Origin: Gnomoniopsis sp. IMI 355080
Lineage: Eukaryota > Ascomycota > Sordariomycetes > Diaporthales > Gnomoniaceae
Direction: 5' to 3'
Length of the DNA: 64,000 nt
Assembly (NCBI GenBank): GCA_027946555.1
Contig: JAPEVC010000054.1
Coordinates: 62,001 to 126,000, forward strand
The translations under genes were made by a program, and so were the position numbers. Of the stretch, positions 12,571 to 24,200 are shown piece by piece. Position 1 is the first letter of the stretch. Every line of letters begins with the position of its first letter. Under the pieces are notes generated by a model. The model saw only the letters and a program-made list of their open reading frames with translations. It ran no database searches and was not told the origin of the DNA.

Positions 12571-13233
12571 TTTTGCTTGTGGGGTTATATTTTCTAAAAA
12601 TGATGTGTAGCAGTGCCATTGAGGCTAGCCGGGCTGGAAAGTTCGATCTTTCCTGCTAAGGGTATTAATGGAATCCAGTATATGGAGCTCTCTAATCGTT
12701 TACTCGATATTCTCCGGATCACGTGAGGCCTTCTCCAAATGATCCGGGAGTTTTGAAGACGTTAGCCCTTGGTGAATCATTTTGCTAAACAGGGAGCAGT
12801 TTGGAACGTCGATGTGGCCGAACCGCTGGTTGGGCTGCTTATTGGCGACGTGGATAGCTATCCTCCTTCCATAAAGTAAACTTGTTGTACACTTTCTCAT
12901 GATACTTGAGTAGTACTACTAGAGCAAGTGGTGTGGCAGCAGTTTGCAAGCGAGCAAAACTCATGGGCATTCTTGAAAGTTTTGTGGGTCCATAGCGAAG
13001 CACTTGTGCATTCACTTGTTGCCAGGGTCACTCCAAGTATCAAAAGGAGCCGAACAAAGAAGGTAACATATGAATGCCTAACAGAAAGCCGTTGGCGATC
13101 TGAATTTGACGATATGTCTCATGATGAAGATGAGCTCATTCTGATCACGCTTAGTACCAGCTATGCCTTCCACCCGAAACGCCGCGCGATGAGCTATATA
13201 CAAAAGATTCGAGAATTGCCCCCTTTAATCTAT
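12571..13233. other. Convergent intergenic spacer
   Basis: Lies between the 3' ends of the AAA gene (+) and the GH47 gene (-). Open frames on either strand (for example 12928-13242 +) have no recognisable domain. Confidence 0.5.
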
Positions 13234-15630
13234 TCAATTTGAAGACTCTGAACTAGCTGACTCCGCATCCTGCGAATTGATGATATTGCCATCCTTATCG
13301 CGAGGCTTCCGTTGCCAGCCAGTGGAGAACAACGGGCCCAGGTCGAACCGTGGCAGCGGATGTGCTTCGGTGTTGATGACGATCTTGTCGAGGGGCAGGA
13401 GGTCGTTGGGCGAGAATAGCAAGTAGAAGTATTTGAGTGTCTCAGCGAGCCAGAATGACTCCATATTATCTCTCCGTGTAGGAGGGATAACGTTGGCGTT
13501 AGACAGCGACGTGAACCCACCGGAGTCCTCAACCGCGGTGTAGTTTATGAAAGACTTGAACATCTCCCAACCCCATTCTCGGTATTTGATGTCACCGGTG
13601 ATTCGCCACATATAGAATAGTGACTCGACCGTCTCTGGACGTTGGAGGTTGTGTGAGTCGCCTGGCTTAACGATGAAGTCCTTCCGCCACTCTGCTTCTG
13701 GGTCGGGGTCAAATTCCGTGGGTGCCTGGTGCTTTGAACCCTCTGGCAATTCTGGGTTGGGAAGATTGAAGAAGGTGATCTCAGCCGCCAGGCCTGTAGC
13801 CATGTACTTGTACATTCCCCAGCAGGTATGGGTTAGCTCGCGAGCAAGCTGCATGTCGCGCTCTTTCTGGGCATTCCAGGTTGGCAGCTTCTTCGCCTCG
13901 GCCTCGGAAATACCGCCCGTTACGGCAAGGGCAATGGTCCCGGGCATGAAACAGACGAGATGATCCATCTTAGGACTGAGTTCGCCAGAAAGGCCATTAA
14001 CCTTTTCACCTATAATGGTGAATTGAGAGTGTTCAGTATAGGTGACTAGGTGCTTGCGCACACCTGCGAGGGCTTCGTCCCACATGTCGAGATAAATTGG
14101 CTCTTTCTTGTTGGTCTGCAGGTACTGCTTGATCAGGTATTCATAGTACGAGTCGCCTCGGCTGCCCAGGCGGATGTTCGCGCCGCGAAACTTGCCACTA
14201 TTAGCATGGATGTAGATGGGCACGAGGCCGTCCTTGGCACCGTTGTCGTCAAGGACTTGCATGACCTTCTCGACTTTATCCCAGTAATTCTTCTCGCCCG
14301 TCAGTTTCGCCAGATACTTGAACTCCAGTTGTAGCGTTGTGGCCTCCGCGGTAGACGAAGCACCACCATCGTCGTGTGAAGGAAGACCCTGATACTTGCC
14401 GAGGTTCACGCTGGCATATGGCACGCCAGACTCGGAGTCAAACGCTGAGAGGAGTCGATCTGCCAAATCCTTGGCCTTCTCGATATAGAGATCTTCGCCT
14501 GGCGCTCCTGGGTCGTCATCGGCTTGCGGTGCCAACTCGGGAAATGTATTGGCAAGGTAGTGTGCCGACAGCAAGCCACCCATCATCCGAATAGTCGTCT
14601 CGAATGTGTTGACGTCCTGATTCTTGTCATAATCAAGTGACTTGGAGATCCACTCTCTCGCATGGGTGACGCGGCTGGTGAGATTCATGATCATCATTGT
14701 GTCGAGGGCATCGACGATAATCCAGCCAAGACCGTCCGTCGCCATGTGCCTGCCCGTCTTCTTGACCGGGTGGTATTCATCGTAGCCTGAGGACAAAGTC
14801 AGCAAATAGTGCCCCCGATTAAGCCTCGGTTTTGAGAATGTGAAAAATTACATACCCCAGCCGTAGCGCTCGTAAGAATCCCAACTCAGCTCAAAAGCCT
14901 CAACCACCTTGTCTCTTCTCTGCAGCCAGTCGACACTGGTCTTGGACCCAGCCTCCTCATTTTGAAGCCAGTCGCTCGTCCTCAGTGATGGGAGCTTCTC
15001 GTAGCCATCCTTTCCAAATAGGCCAAGCCACCAGGCTACCGCCACCACCATGATGAGCACCCACGCCATGAATCTCTTCCGCCGATATATCGGCCGGTGT
15101 CGCGAACTTATGGGGTATCCGTAAGGCTTGTCTTTGTACATGGGCAGTGTGCCCCGGTTTGGATTCAAGAAGTCGCCGACCTTGTCCAAACCCTCTCCCA
15201 CAATGCCACCTCCCGTACCACCTCCGCGTGCCGATCTTGCGGTGACGCCTGACGCACCCCACACACGGTCCTCTAATGCTCTTTGTGGATTCGAAAAAGA
15301 AGGGACATTTTTGGGAATTGTGAAGGACATGTCCTGCTCTCTGTCGGCCTGTATGTCGCGGTCGCCGAGGTCGTCTTGATGATAATCGTCGTCCTTCTTT
15401 TCCTTTGCTCGTTCTCGTTGCTCGCGGATGTTCTGGTTCAGGTCCTCGACAGCTTGTTTGCCTCGTTCAATTGCCTCTGCTGCTGTCTCGGTGACCCTCT
15501 CCGTCACCTGCGTGGCGACCTGTGACGCGGTCGCGCGCAGGAGGTTGAGCTGTGTGAGGGCAGTCGCGGCGGTGGGCGCGCCGTTGAGGTTTCTTCGAAG
15601 GTTGAACGGATCTCGAAGAGAATTGTTCAT
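13234..15630 (-). CDS. Class I alpha-1,2-mannosidase, glycoside hydrolase family 47
   Basis: Two exons on the minus strand, 15630-14856 and 14786-13234, joined at a split Gly codon, encode 775 aa. GH47 enzymes of the ER and Golgi remove alpha-1,2-linked mannose from N-glycans and need calcium. Residues 1-186 are hydrophilic with a possible amphipathic or coiled-coil stretch (about 30-80). A type II membrane anchor follows (FMAWVLIMVVAVAWWLGLF, about 187-205), then a short stem and the catalytic barrel. Hallmarks visible are WDSYERYGWGYDEYHPV, DGLGWIIVDALDTMMIMNL, FETTIRMMGGLLSAHYL (acidic catalytic residue), RPETVESLFYMWRITGD (second acidic residue) and NTEAHPL (calcium-binding Thr). The cytosolic tail is much longer than in yeast Mns1. 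The promoter is shared head-to-head with the ATG10 gene. Confidence 0.93.
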
Positions 15631-16289
15631 GGAGCGCGTCCACTAAGCGCTCCAAGACGGAAGAGTGGACCAGATAGAAGCAATGTGTCCGAAAGTCAAG
15701 ACCAGGGTTCGCCTGGCTGTGACCTTGGATCGTGGAGCTACAATGCCGAGGGTGGGCAAGACTCAGTTCCTTTGTACCTATTTTATAAAAAGGTTTGAAG
15801 TGTGGGGTAGCTATAATGCAGGCAATGCCAGGAAGATGAGTCGAGTGTTTGCGTGATGCAGTTAATGCTTGACATGAGTTCGTCGTGGTCCAAACAAAAA
15901 AAAAGGGTATGCCAAAAAGGACAGCAATGTATTGTCGGAACCCGTGGACGTCAATGGCAGGCTGGAAACGGACAAGTTGGAGAGTCGTCGTGTGCTTCAG
16001 CAAAGCCCCAAAACCTACTGGGTAAGTTTAAGTGGGGCCGATCAGGGGTCCTGGCTGCAGGGGGCTTAGATCCACCTGAGCACCTTGTCCTTGGTCCTGG
16101 GTAAGATGCGGCGCCATCTGGCAGTCAATCTTGCATATATCGCGTACACATACTGGGTACCTCATTGTACACTTTGGCACATGCCCCGTCTTTCAACGAA
16201 GAGCCTCATTCGAGTTTTAAGTGCCATTCAAGCTCAAACAGCAGGCTACATAGACAGTTGAGAGTTATGCTGCAAGCTCGACACTTGAG
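15631..16289. promoter_or_regulatory. Bidirectional promoter region between GH47 gene and ATG10
   Basis: This 659-bp spacer separates the two divergent start codons. I see no conserved factor site that I can name with confidence. Confidence 0.45.
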
Positions 16290-17173
16290 ATGAACAAAAA
16301 TACTAAGTGCAGTGCCGAATTCAAAAACTATCCGTTTCTCGAGGCCGACGAGTTCGCCGAGGCCTGCCATCAGCTTGATAGACGTTACACGCAAGCAACT
16401 CTTGGTCCAATTCGACGGCGATGGAAATTGAGAGTCTGCAGGGCGCTGGACACCTCGTTTTCGGCGTCTGCAGATTACGCAACGTACATCCAGATCATCC
16501 GGCCGCTCGATGGAGAGCTCGACGACGCGGACCTCTCGGCGTGCCTCGACAATTTTTCATTCGGCCATGACAGCGGAGATGCAGTAGACACAGAGGACCA
16601 CGAGATGATGGAGGCCGAAAATTCTGATTTTGTATGATTGCGGTGCCTCTGTTTCTAATACCCTGCCCAAAGAAGCTCACAATCGCCCAGGCAGTCGTCT
16701 CAAAGGTGCAAAAGCCCCCAGACTTCGGGCTTGTCACGTACGAGATTCATCTTCATCCAACTTATCAAGCACCTTGTCTCTGGTTCAGTCTTGATAGACT
16801 GCCAGTGGATGAGCCCGCTTTCAACATCGACACCGTATTCCGCCGTCTGGTCCCAGACCAGTACAAAGATAGTCTTCGAAGAGTTGGGAATATAGGCGGT
16901 ATATCAGCGGATGTAAGTGCTTGCTTTTGCTGCAAATACGTCAATTATTCGTGCCTGATGTTCAGATTCCGGTTTGCCCAGGTCTAATACTAACACACCG
17001 GAAAATAGCACCACCCTGTCACAGGTGTTCCCAGCTTCTTCGTACACCCGTGTCTTCTCGGTGATGCAATGTCGAACTTTGACTGCTCAAAAGAGGACTA
17101 CCTCATGGTATGGCTAGGTCTGGTCGGGGGCTGTGTGGGACTTTGGGTGCCGAAAGAAATGGCGATGGTCTGA
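16290..17173 (+). CDS. ATG10: Atg10, E2-like ligase for the Atg12-Atg5 conjugate
   Basis: Three exons, 16290-16631, 16691-16912 and 17009-17173, all joined in phase 0, encode 242 aa. The second intron carries a good branch site (ACTAAC) and ends AATAG. Atg10 accepts the ubiquitin-like Atg12 from Atg7 on a cysteine and passes it to Atg5, in the cytosol, for autophagosome formation. The diagnostic segment is HHPVTGVPSFFVHPC, opening exon 3, where the final cysteine (Cys203) matches the catalytic HPC of the Atg3/Atg10 family. Before it lies the E2-like core strand pair VTYEIHLHPTYQAPCLWF. The N-terminus has FLEADEFAEACHQLDRRY, a typical Atg10 opening helix. The C-terminus YLMVWLGLVGGCVGLWVP also fits. 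Length is normal for the family. It is convergent with the U2B''-like gene, only 80 bp away. Confidence 0.9.
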
Positions 17174-17253
17174 GCCTTTACGCAGTTATCGGCGACATCG
17201 ACCACGATGGCTCTTCTGCCTACACAACTGTCGTATTTGCAGCCTGCAGACTC

Positions 17254-17919
17254 TCAGTCATCGTCGTCACTCTCCTCCTCCATGGCCACATCGCTGTCCT
17301 CGTCCTCGTCTTCGTCCTCGCGCTGTCGCTTCTGGCCCCTATTCTCTGCTGTCTCTGCGCTTGCGGGCGGTGCGGCTTGTGGTCGCGCAGGCAGACCAGA
17401 CGGGGCGGGTGATGCAGCCGCAGGGGCAGATCCAGGAACGGGCGCGTTGAAAATACTGTGCTGCAAGTCGGTCATCTCTGCAGCCTGGGTGGTGGCTGAA
17501 GGTACTTTGAAGCTGCCATCGAGCTTGGCGAAAATGTTCGATTTGGACTTCGCGTACGATACTTTCTGAAGCATGCATTAGCTCAATGATTTAGACAGAA
17601 AGTAGAAGAAGTAGACATTGCGTACGATCTTTTCGCCCAGGAAATCGAATCCGTCCAATGCTCTCATGGCCTGCGTTGCCGTTTGTATGTCGCGATAGAC
17701 AATGTGCGCCTGGCCTCTCATCTTCATGGTCTTCAAGGCAACGACGTCGAGCACCGGTCCATACGTAGAGAACAGAAGGTACAGGGCCGTCCGCAAATCC
17801 TCCTTCTGGATCTGGGCAGACGGCACACCGCGTACGTAGAGCGTTTGATTGGGAGGAATGGACTCTGGCTTCTTGGGAATCGACCCTGGGGGAGGCGCCT
17901 TGGGAGGTGCTGGGGGCAT
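17254..17919 (-). CDS. U2 snRNP B''/U1A-like RNA-binding protein
   Basis: Two exons, 17919-17626 and 17565-17254, joined in phase 0, encode 201 aa. A Pro-rich start (MPPAPPKAPPPG) leads to one RRM (about residues 26-105). Its RNP2 is TLYVRGVP (usual form TLYINNLN) and its RNP1 region is MRGQAHIVY, followed by the characteristic EKIKVSYAKSKSNI joining strand that spans the intron. The C-terminal 85 residues are Ala/Pro-rich and end in a strongly acidic DEDEDEDSDVAMEEESDDDD tail. In yeast and animals this family binds U2 snRNA stem-loop IV (with U2A') or U1 snRNA. Fungal relatives with one RRM are usually assigned to U2B'' (yeast Msl1). The acidic tail is unusual compared with Msl1, which is much shorter. 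A nuclear role in pre-mRNA splicing is inferred. Confidence 0.85.
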
Positions 17920-18317
17920 CTTGGAAGATTGGGGGAGAGCTATCGCGTGAAACGATAGATAATGTGGCCCTCAATGTTCAAGACTGATGGGCTATTGTTT
18001 GACGAAAGGATGTTGTGGGGCTTTAGAGGAAGTTGAGTTGTCGGCGCGTCGCGTGTAGCTTTTCCCAAGCACCTGTTTTTCCAGGTGAAGCTCAGTCTGC
18101 CGACAGCCTTGCTTACCACATTACAGGGGTATGCCTCTATTGAAGGTGACGTAAACAGCTTAAGGGGGCACTTCAGACCTCAGCTCCCTGACTTGACTCC
18201 TCATAACCACCTTCAACTGCACAACTTCCTATGCCAACATAGGTCAGATATTATCCCGTGGTAGTAGAGAGCTACTCCTATCACGAGCCTTCGTAAACCC
18301 GCTCCCTGAAAGACAAG
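17920..18317. promoter_or_regulatory. Bidirectional promoter between U2B''-like gene and ARPC1
   Basis: Start codons of the two divergent genes are 398 bp apart, so this spacer must hold both promoters. No specific site is claimed. Confidence 0.5.
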
Positions 18318-19526
18318 ATGGCTGCACCCGAAGTCCACCATCTGTTCCACAACCCAATTGCCGACCACTCCTTCTCGGCCGACCGATCGACCCTGGCCAT
18401 CGCGCGAGACACGACCGTCGAGCTATATGGGAGGGCTGGCAATGCCTTCAAACTGAAGGATGAGCTGAAGGGGCATGACAAACTTGTCACCAGTGTCGAT
18501 ATTGCACCCAATTCGGGTCGCATTGTGACCTCGTCTCAGGGTGTGTTGGAGAAATTATCGGAAACTTCAGAAACATCATCACGCTGACTTGAGTACAGAC
18601 AGGAATGCGTTGGTTTGGGAGCCCTCTCCAGAGGGCTACAAGCCTACCCTAGTCCTCCTCCGGATCAATCGTGCCGCCACTTTCGTCCGCTGGTCGCCTT
18701 CCGAGACCAAGTTCGCCGTCGGCTCCGGTGATCGTGTGATTGCGATCTCCTACTTTGAAGAGGAGAACGACTGGTGGGTATCCAAGCACCTAAAAAAGCC
18801 CATCCGGAGCACCATAACCAGTGTCGCCTGGCACCCCAACTCCGTGCTGCTCGCAGCTGGCTCAACCGATGCCCACGCCCGAGTCTTCTCGAGCTTCATC
18901 AAATCAGTGGATGCTCGCCCTGAGCCCAGCGCATGGGGTGAAAGGCTGCCCTTCAACACGGTCTGCGGCGAATTCCTCAACAACTCTGCTGGTTGGGTTC
19001 ACTCTGTTGCCTTCTCCCCAAGTGGCGACGCGCTGGCCTTCGCATCACACGATAGCAGCATTACCGTTGTTTACCCGAGTGCACCCGAGCAGCCACCTAA
19101 GGCCGTCATCAGCGTCACCACACAGTTGCTTCCCTTTATGAGCTTGTTCTGGTCCAATGAGACCGAGATCATTGCCGCTGGTTACGATTGCGAGGCTTTC
19201 CGCTTTCAGGGCGGTGAAACCGGTTGGCAGCTTGCTGGAACTTTGGAGTCAAAGGCCAGGCCGGGCTTGTCTGATGCCAGGGAGGACTCCGCTTTGAATA
19301 TGTTCAGGCAGATGGATTTAAAGGGCAAGGTAAAGGATGACACAAAACTCTCCACCGTTCATCAAAACACGATCACAACAATCCGCCCATACGAGTCTTC
19401 CGGAGCATCAGTCTCCAAATTCAGCTGTGAGTTTCTTCTTCAAAGCCTCTGGTGCCTGAGTCTTAGTGCTAATCTGAATATCTAGCAACCGGAGTGGATG
19501 GCAGAGTTGTTATCTGGCATACTTAG
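18318..19526 (+). CDS. ARC40: Arp2/3 complex subunit ARPC1 (p40, WD repeats)
   Basis: Three exons, 18318-18540, 18599-19426 and 19486-19526, encode 363 aa. Both introns are short (58 and 59 bp) and the last exon is only 41 nt, ending in DGRVVIWHT. ARPC1 is the WD-repeat beta-propeller subunit of the Arp2/3 complex, which nucleates branched actin at endocytic patches. The N-terminus HHLFHNPIADHSFSADRSTL is the conserved ARPC1 start. Repeats end in motifs such as DRNALVWEP, HARVFSSFIK and SSITVVYP. The region HLKKPIRSTITSVAWHPNSV and the FMSLFWSNETEIIAAGYDCE block are diagnostic. The LNMFRQMDLKG insert before the last blade is the usual ARPC1 insert that contacts actin-related subunits. Identification is secure. 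Confidence 0.94.
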
Positions 19527-19819
19527 GGATAGATCACAATGGTCCCCACAATGAATAGTTGTGAAACATCCACCAATTTTGACACTCACTCTTTGATCAG
19601 GTTTGCCTTCAGCCTCATAACGTCTCAGCACCAGCTCCATCATGGCACGTCCGCAAGTGACCGATTCTCTTCTTTGCCAAAGTAGTCCCATTGCCATACT
19701 CCAACTTGCCTCATTGTGGCTGTTTTGTATTTATATGAAATGAAATTCCCAGAGTCTGCCCAGAGAATCCCACTTCAGCTTAAGGGTCCTCTACCTTCCA
19801 CCTGCTCTCAGTAAAGATT

Positions 19820-21220
19820 ATGGCCAATCTGAATATGGCTGAACGATCACCATCCCCTAGTGCACGTTTCTACGCACATAGCAGTACGCCAAAAACTCCT
19901 CAGATGCATCAGCAGCTTTTATCAACACATGAGACCGAATCGCCACGCGCGCATCACAATGAGCCGTTCGAGCAGTTCCAGGGCTTCTCAGCACCGTCCA
20001 CTCGCAATGAGCGTGTGCACCCTCGTTTCGGCGTATACGGCTACAACATACCGGAAGAAGACATCTCTCCTCGCATGGCCGTACCAAATCCTGTGCCATG
20101 GGAGACAACTAGGTCGCAAGTGCAGGCGTTCGTGGAAGACGACGGCGAGAATGATGATGCCCAGCCTCGAATCTACCAAGTCTCCCGCAACATTGATCCT
20201 GAAAACAACATTCGAGTCACCCCCGAGCAATGCGAAGCCGCAGCGCAACAATGGCTTCCTTCCCACAACTTCGGTCCCGACGACTCGCCGATGCAGAAGC
20301 ACATATGTGTGAACTTTGAAGAACCACTGCAACATATCTGGGGGGGCTTCCACGGCGGGACACCTCCACACATGCCCTCAAGCGCGTCCCGCCATCCTAA
20401 CACCTTCCGAGTCCCTAGCGACAGTGAGCCAGGCCATCTCGGAATTAGATTGAACTCACCGCCCTTTGGTGCCTTCCCAGACGACTTGGAAGTCGAGAAA
20501 GGGGCAAGTTCCATACCATCGTCGATACTGGGCGAGGGCGAGGGCGCAGGCACCATCTACCCTGAAGACAGCGTCAGTGCCACCTCCCGTGCTGGAGCGC
20601 CTCCCAACGCTGTCCCACTGATATCACTCGTCGACTATGTGGTGGAGATACATGACATCTGTCTTGCGGCCACTCAGAGACATCTGAACAGTCTGCGGGT
20701 GAACTGGGACCTGCGGCTTGGACGTCCTGTGAGTGGGGTTGAGGAGCACTTGTTGGGAGGTAGGCCGTCTCGCGGTCATGATCGCGGACAGGGAGACCGG
20801 TGGGCGCCTTATGTGGACGTTGGGTCGTGCAGAAGGGCACTCAGCGAGAGTCATATTGAGCATATGACTATGGGCAACAAGGGAGAGCACTATCAACACG
20901 GTGGTCATCATCACCTCGAGTTCGCGCAACGAAACCCTATTCCAAAGTCCACCAATTCCCTGCTCCATAACATCCGCCTCGTTTGCGACCTCATTTGGCG
21001 CCGAGCGCAACGGGATCGAGAGGACGTACTGGGCGCAGAGCTAAAGGGCTGTCGGGAGATGAACTTTCTATACGAGTGTGGAGAGATGATCGTACTTTAC
21101 AACACTCTGGAGACTGAGAAGAACCCGCAAGCGTGCTGGCATCGCATTGTCACTGCGGGCACAGGCATATGTCAGACCCTTGGTGACTCGGAGGGCATGA
21201 GGCTGATGGGGCTAAGGTAA
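19820..21220 (+). CDS. Fungal protein of unknown function
   Basis: A single exon of 466 codons. I recognise no domain. The first 250 residues are low-complexity and polar (Pro, Ser, His, Glu), with many short acidic and Asn-rich segments. From about residue 265 to 300 (VPLISLVDYVVEIHDICLAATQRHLNSLRVNW) and again from about 375 to the end the sequence looks helical and folded, with conserved-looking blocks NSLLHNIRLVCDLIWRRAQRDR and MNFLYECGEMIVLYN. There are no membrane spans or signal peptide. The length of the frame and its codon use like its neighbours, not homology, support it as a gene. The start ATG is the first in the frame; MAERS seven codons in is an alternative. Confidence 0.7.
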   Translation: MANLNMAERSPSPSARFYAHSSTPKTPQMHQQLLSTHETESPRAHHNEPFEQFQGFSAPSTRNERVHPRFGVYGYNIPEEDISPRMAVPNPVPWETTRSQVQAFVEDDGENDDAQPRIYQVSRNIDPENNIRVTPEQCEAAAQQWLPSHNFGPDDSPMQKHICVNFEEPLQHIWGGFHGGTPPHMPSSASRHPNTFRVPSDSEPGHLGIRLNSPPFGAFPDDLEVEKGASSIPSSILGEGEGAGTIYPEDSVSATSRAGAPPNAVPLISLVDYVVEIHDICLAATQRHLNSLRVNWDLRLGRPVSGVEEHLLGGRPSRGHDRGQGDRWAPYVDVGSCRRALSESHIEHMTMGNKGEHYQHGGHHHLEFAQRNPIPKSTNSLLHNIRLVCDLIWRRAQRDREDVLGAELKGCREMNFLYECGEMIVLYNTLETEKNPQACWHRIVTAGTGICQTLGDSEGMRLMGLR

Positions 21221-24200
21221 TGGGCATGATGGTGGTCATGGTGTCTTTCCTGGGTGGAACGCCCTGACATTAGGGACTTGGGGCTGAAGAGTCAATGGCG
21301 CCGTGGCTTTAAAGCGAGGAATTACTTTTGAATATGGGGCGATGTTTACCTGTACTAGCCCTCAATCTGCGCATCAAAATGGACACGGCTAAGTACATAA
21401 GCTCTCTAGATGACATTGAAGTTGGTGGTCTGTTAGGGTAAAGATTACTCTCTTTGTCAATAGTGATTTTGCTACATAGCTGTAAACACAGTTGAGAAAC
21501 TAGTTCTTGAACAGTCCCCTGATAACTTTACTGGGTGATGTTGTAGACTACGTACTGACAGATTGACCAACTCATCCAATTGCTTCTCACCAGCTACTTC
21601 AGCGAAGCTAAGCTGTGCGGCGGTGCAGCCGACAGGCCTTCATCTTGAAGTGCTTATCAATGTAGATAGCCCTAACTGTGCTCTTTAGGCACGTCATGTT
21701 GGAGTGGTTAGTATACTTTCACTTCATGTACTGCGTGTGACAGTAGCCTTGGTACACATCTATGATAAGCAAAACACCCAGGAGAAAAAAGAAAGGCAAA
21801 AAAAGCAAACCTCTTGCCGCGAAGAACAAACATGTCGTGCCAGACAAAGTCCGAGTCAACGAGAATGCCAAGGAGCCATGGTAGACAATCACAGCCTACT
21901 TTCCACATACGGTCTGGTGCTCTCGAAGATTATGCTACCCAAGCACCCCTACGACAAACGAGCCAGCCCTGGGACGACCCGGTTCATCGACCCGCCGGCT
22001 TGACGTGAAGCATACTATCCTTAAAAAAAAAGAAACAAAAAAAGAAGAACCCATGAAGAGGGGAAAAGGGGAAAAAGGGTAAATCTGGCATAGTATACGA
22101 TCAACGAGTCGGATCTTGCTGTTAATTACAGGCTGTCTAAGTGAAGGATCTTCAGGATCCAGGCACATCGCACGTGGATTTGCTCCGAATCACTCAACAA
22201 CCGTGGGTGAAGCTGTTCGCAACCAGAGCGCCTTACTACCATCCCATCTCCTCATCGACAACGCACAATGGGCGCCGCCCCACGAGGTCCTACGCATGAG
22301 GCGTGCGATTAAGTGACTCATTTCATGCGATGAGCGAGAGCGACGATAATCTCTGCTACATCGCGAGGCTTGTTGCGAAAGGTCGGTTCGACAGGATGGT
22401 GTATATTCGGGATGGTTTCGGTTGTTCTTCAGGACCAATGAGACGCCTCGGTCTGACAAAACAAATACGAAGACACTTTCGACAACGCATCATTGTCCAG
22501 ATCGTCACTGCCGTCGTGCTTGCTTCCGCCTAGGGAGTCCCGGAGATGCTTCAGCCAGCGACATCGTTCTTCCACGTCCAGCATGAGTACAAAGTCTCAG
22601 GAATAGCCTCATTCTTCGAGGATCACCGCAGCCGGCGAAGCTGACGTGTCAGATCCTACTTTTCCTGGACCCCTACTTTTTCTTTCAGCCCTCAGCTGTC
22701 TGCCCCATCGCTTGTTGCATGAATCCAAATGTGGTGCGGACGACGCTAGAACCGCCCTAGAGCCCTTCACACGGCTACACTGCCGAGCACTTATCAGGGG
22801 CACTAAATAAGCATAGTCTGTATCAACCGATGATCCAATTTTAAAACGCTCGTGTAATGGACAGACTGTACCATGGGTCGGGGGGTGGCCGCTGCTGGAC
22901 AGCGAGCAATTCGCTGGTGGGATATTGTTTCTACGCTGGCTCAGACAGGACAAGTGACGACGTTGTATTTACCCATGCTAAAAGTAAAAAAGAGGAACGC
23001 CAGGTTACGCAATAAAGCTCACCAGGCGCGCGGCAGATGTATGATGCAACACCGAAGCTTGTGTCTGGTCTGAGCTTCCACGGCTCTTTGTTGGGGGCCG
23101 AGTGGAAATCTTCAAAAGGCGTCGCTGCACATACACTTGGCATATGATTCAGTCTGTCAGATAGCAACGTTACCAACAATTCAATACAGGTAGGGATAGG
23201 ACTACTGCTTCGTAATCCTTGTGCTGCTTGAGGTAGCATAATCAGCAATAAATTTGAGTCGATGGAATTAATCTACATGTTAGCATGCTGTGGGATCCCG
23301 CTTTGCACCCGGTAGCAGTTCCACAATATTGGAGCTGCAAGATGTCGTTCTGAGAGTTCAAAATAAGGTTTACCTGTGACGGCGATATGCTGTCCGGGAA
23401 ACTCTAAATGCTATTCAAACCCACGGCACGCGTTACTGCGGTAGAAGGTTGCGGCCCAACCGCCGAGAACCCAGCCGAAATAGAATTCGAGCATGAGATC
23501 ATGGCCCATGGCCCAGTGAGCATACTTCGTACCTTGCTCTTATAAGGAGACAATAATAGACCAAAGTGTCTGGAATCGTGAAGGACCGTGTTAATCATAG
23601 CTGTCACGATAACTATAGATGAACAGCACCCAAGCGGCCGGCAATCAATCGGCTGACCGTTCACGATGGGACCTAATGCTCCGGACGAAACCCGGACCGC
23701 GCGGCGAGAGATCGGCCAGGGCGTTCCGGAATGTCGTGCATTACTGGCGGCCGTGTCAGACGCACAGCGGCATTGGCTGCCCGGGCCTTTTCTCATCAGC
23801 GGCGCAGCGCCGACTGTAGACCTGGGATTGACCACCATCGTCGAAATCAGTTGGCGTTCATGCAGGCCCTCTGCTTTATACAATGTCCTGTACACATCAC
23901 AGTCCAGCAGCTCCCGGGAAGCTCCACCAACAATCCGACTTCGTAGGCTCACCGGGCGGCCGGGCTGGGCAAAGCTGGCACGACGGTGACATTAGAGGCA
24001 CAAAGAGAATGCGACGTAGCCATTCGAATCGGCATCGACCCAGAAAAGGGGGCAGCCAACAAAGATCCGCCTCCTAGCAACCCCCATCCTCATTATAATA
24101 GCGAGCTGGCAAGCCAGCGACCCTCCTGGCATTGCTAGGTGGTACCGTAGTAGTTATGTCCTCGAACGGGACAGCACTCGCTTGTCTGCTTCCCCTTTTG

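Noticed and set aside
15467..16003. 178-codon frame on the minus strand
   Set aside because: It overlaps the GH47 start in another frame and has no domain; the mannosidase frame is clearly the coding one.
23404..23952. 182-codon frame on the minus strand
   Set aside because: No domain, overlapped by open frames on the other strand, and no composition bias typical of fungal genes.
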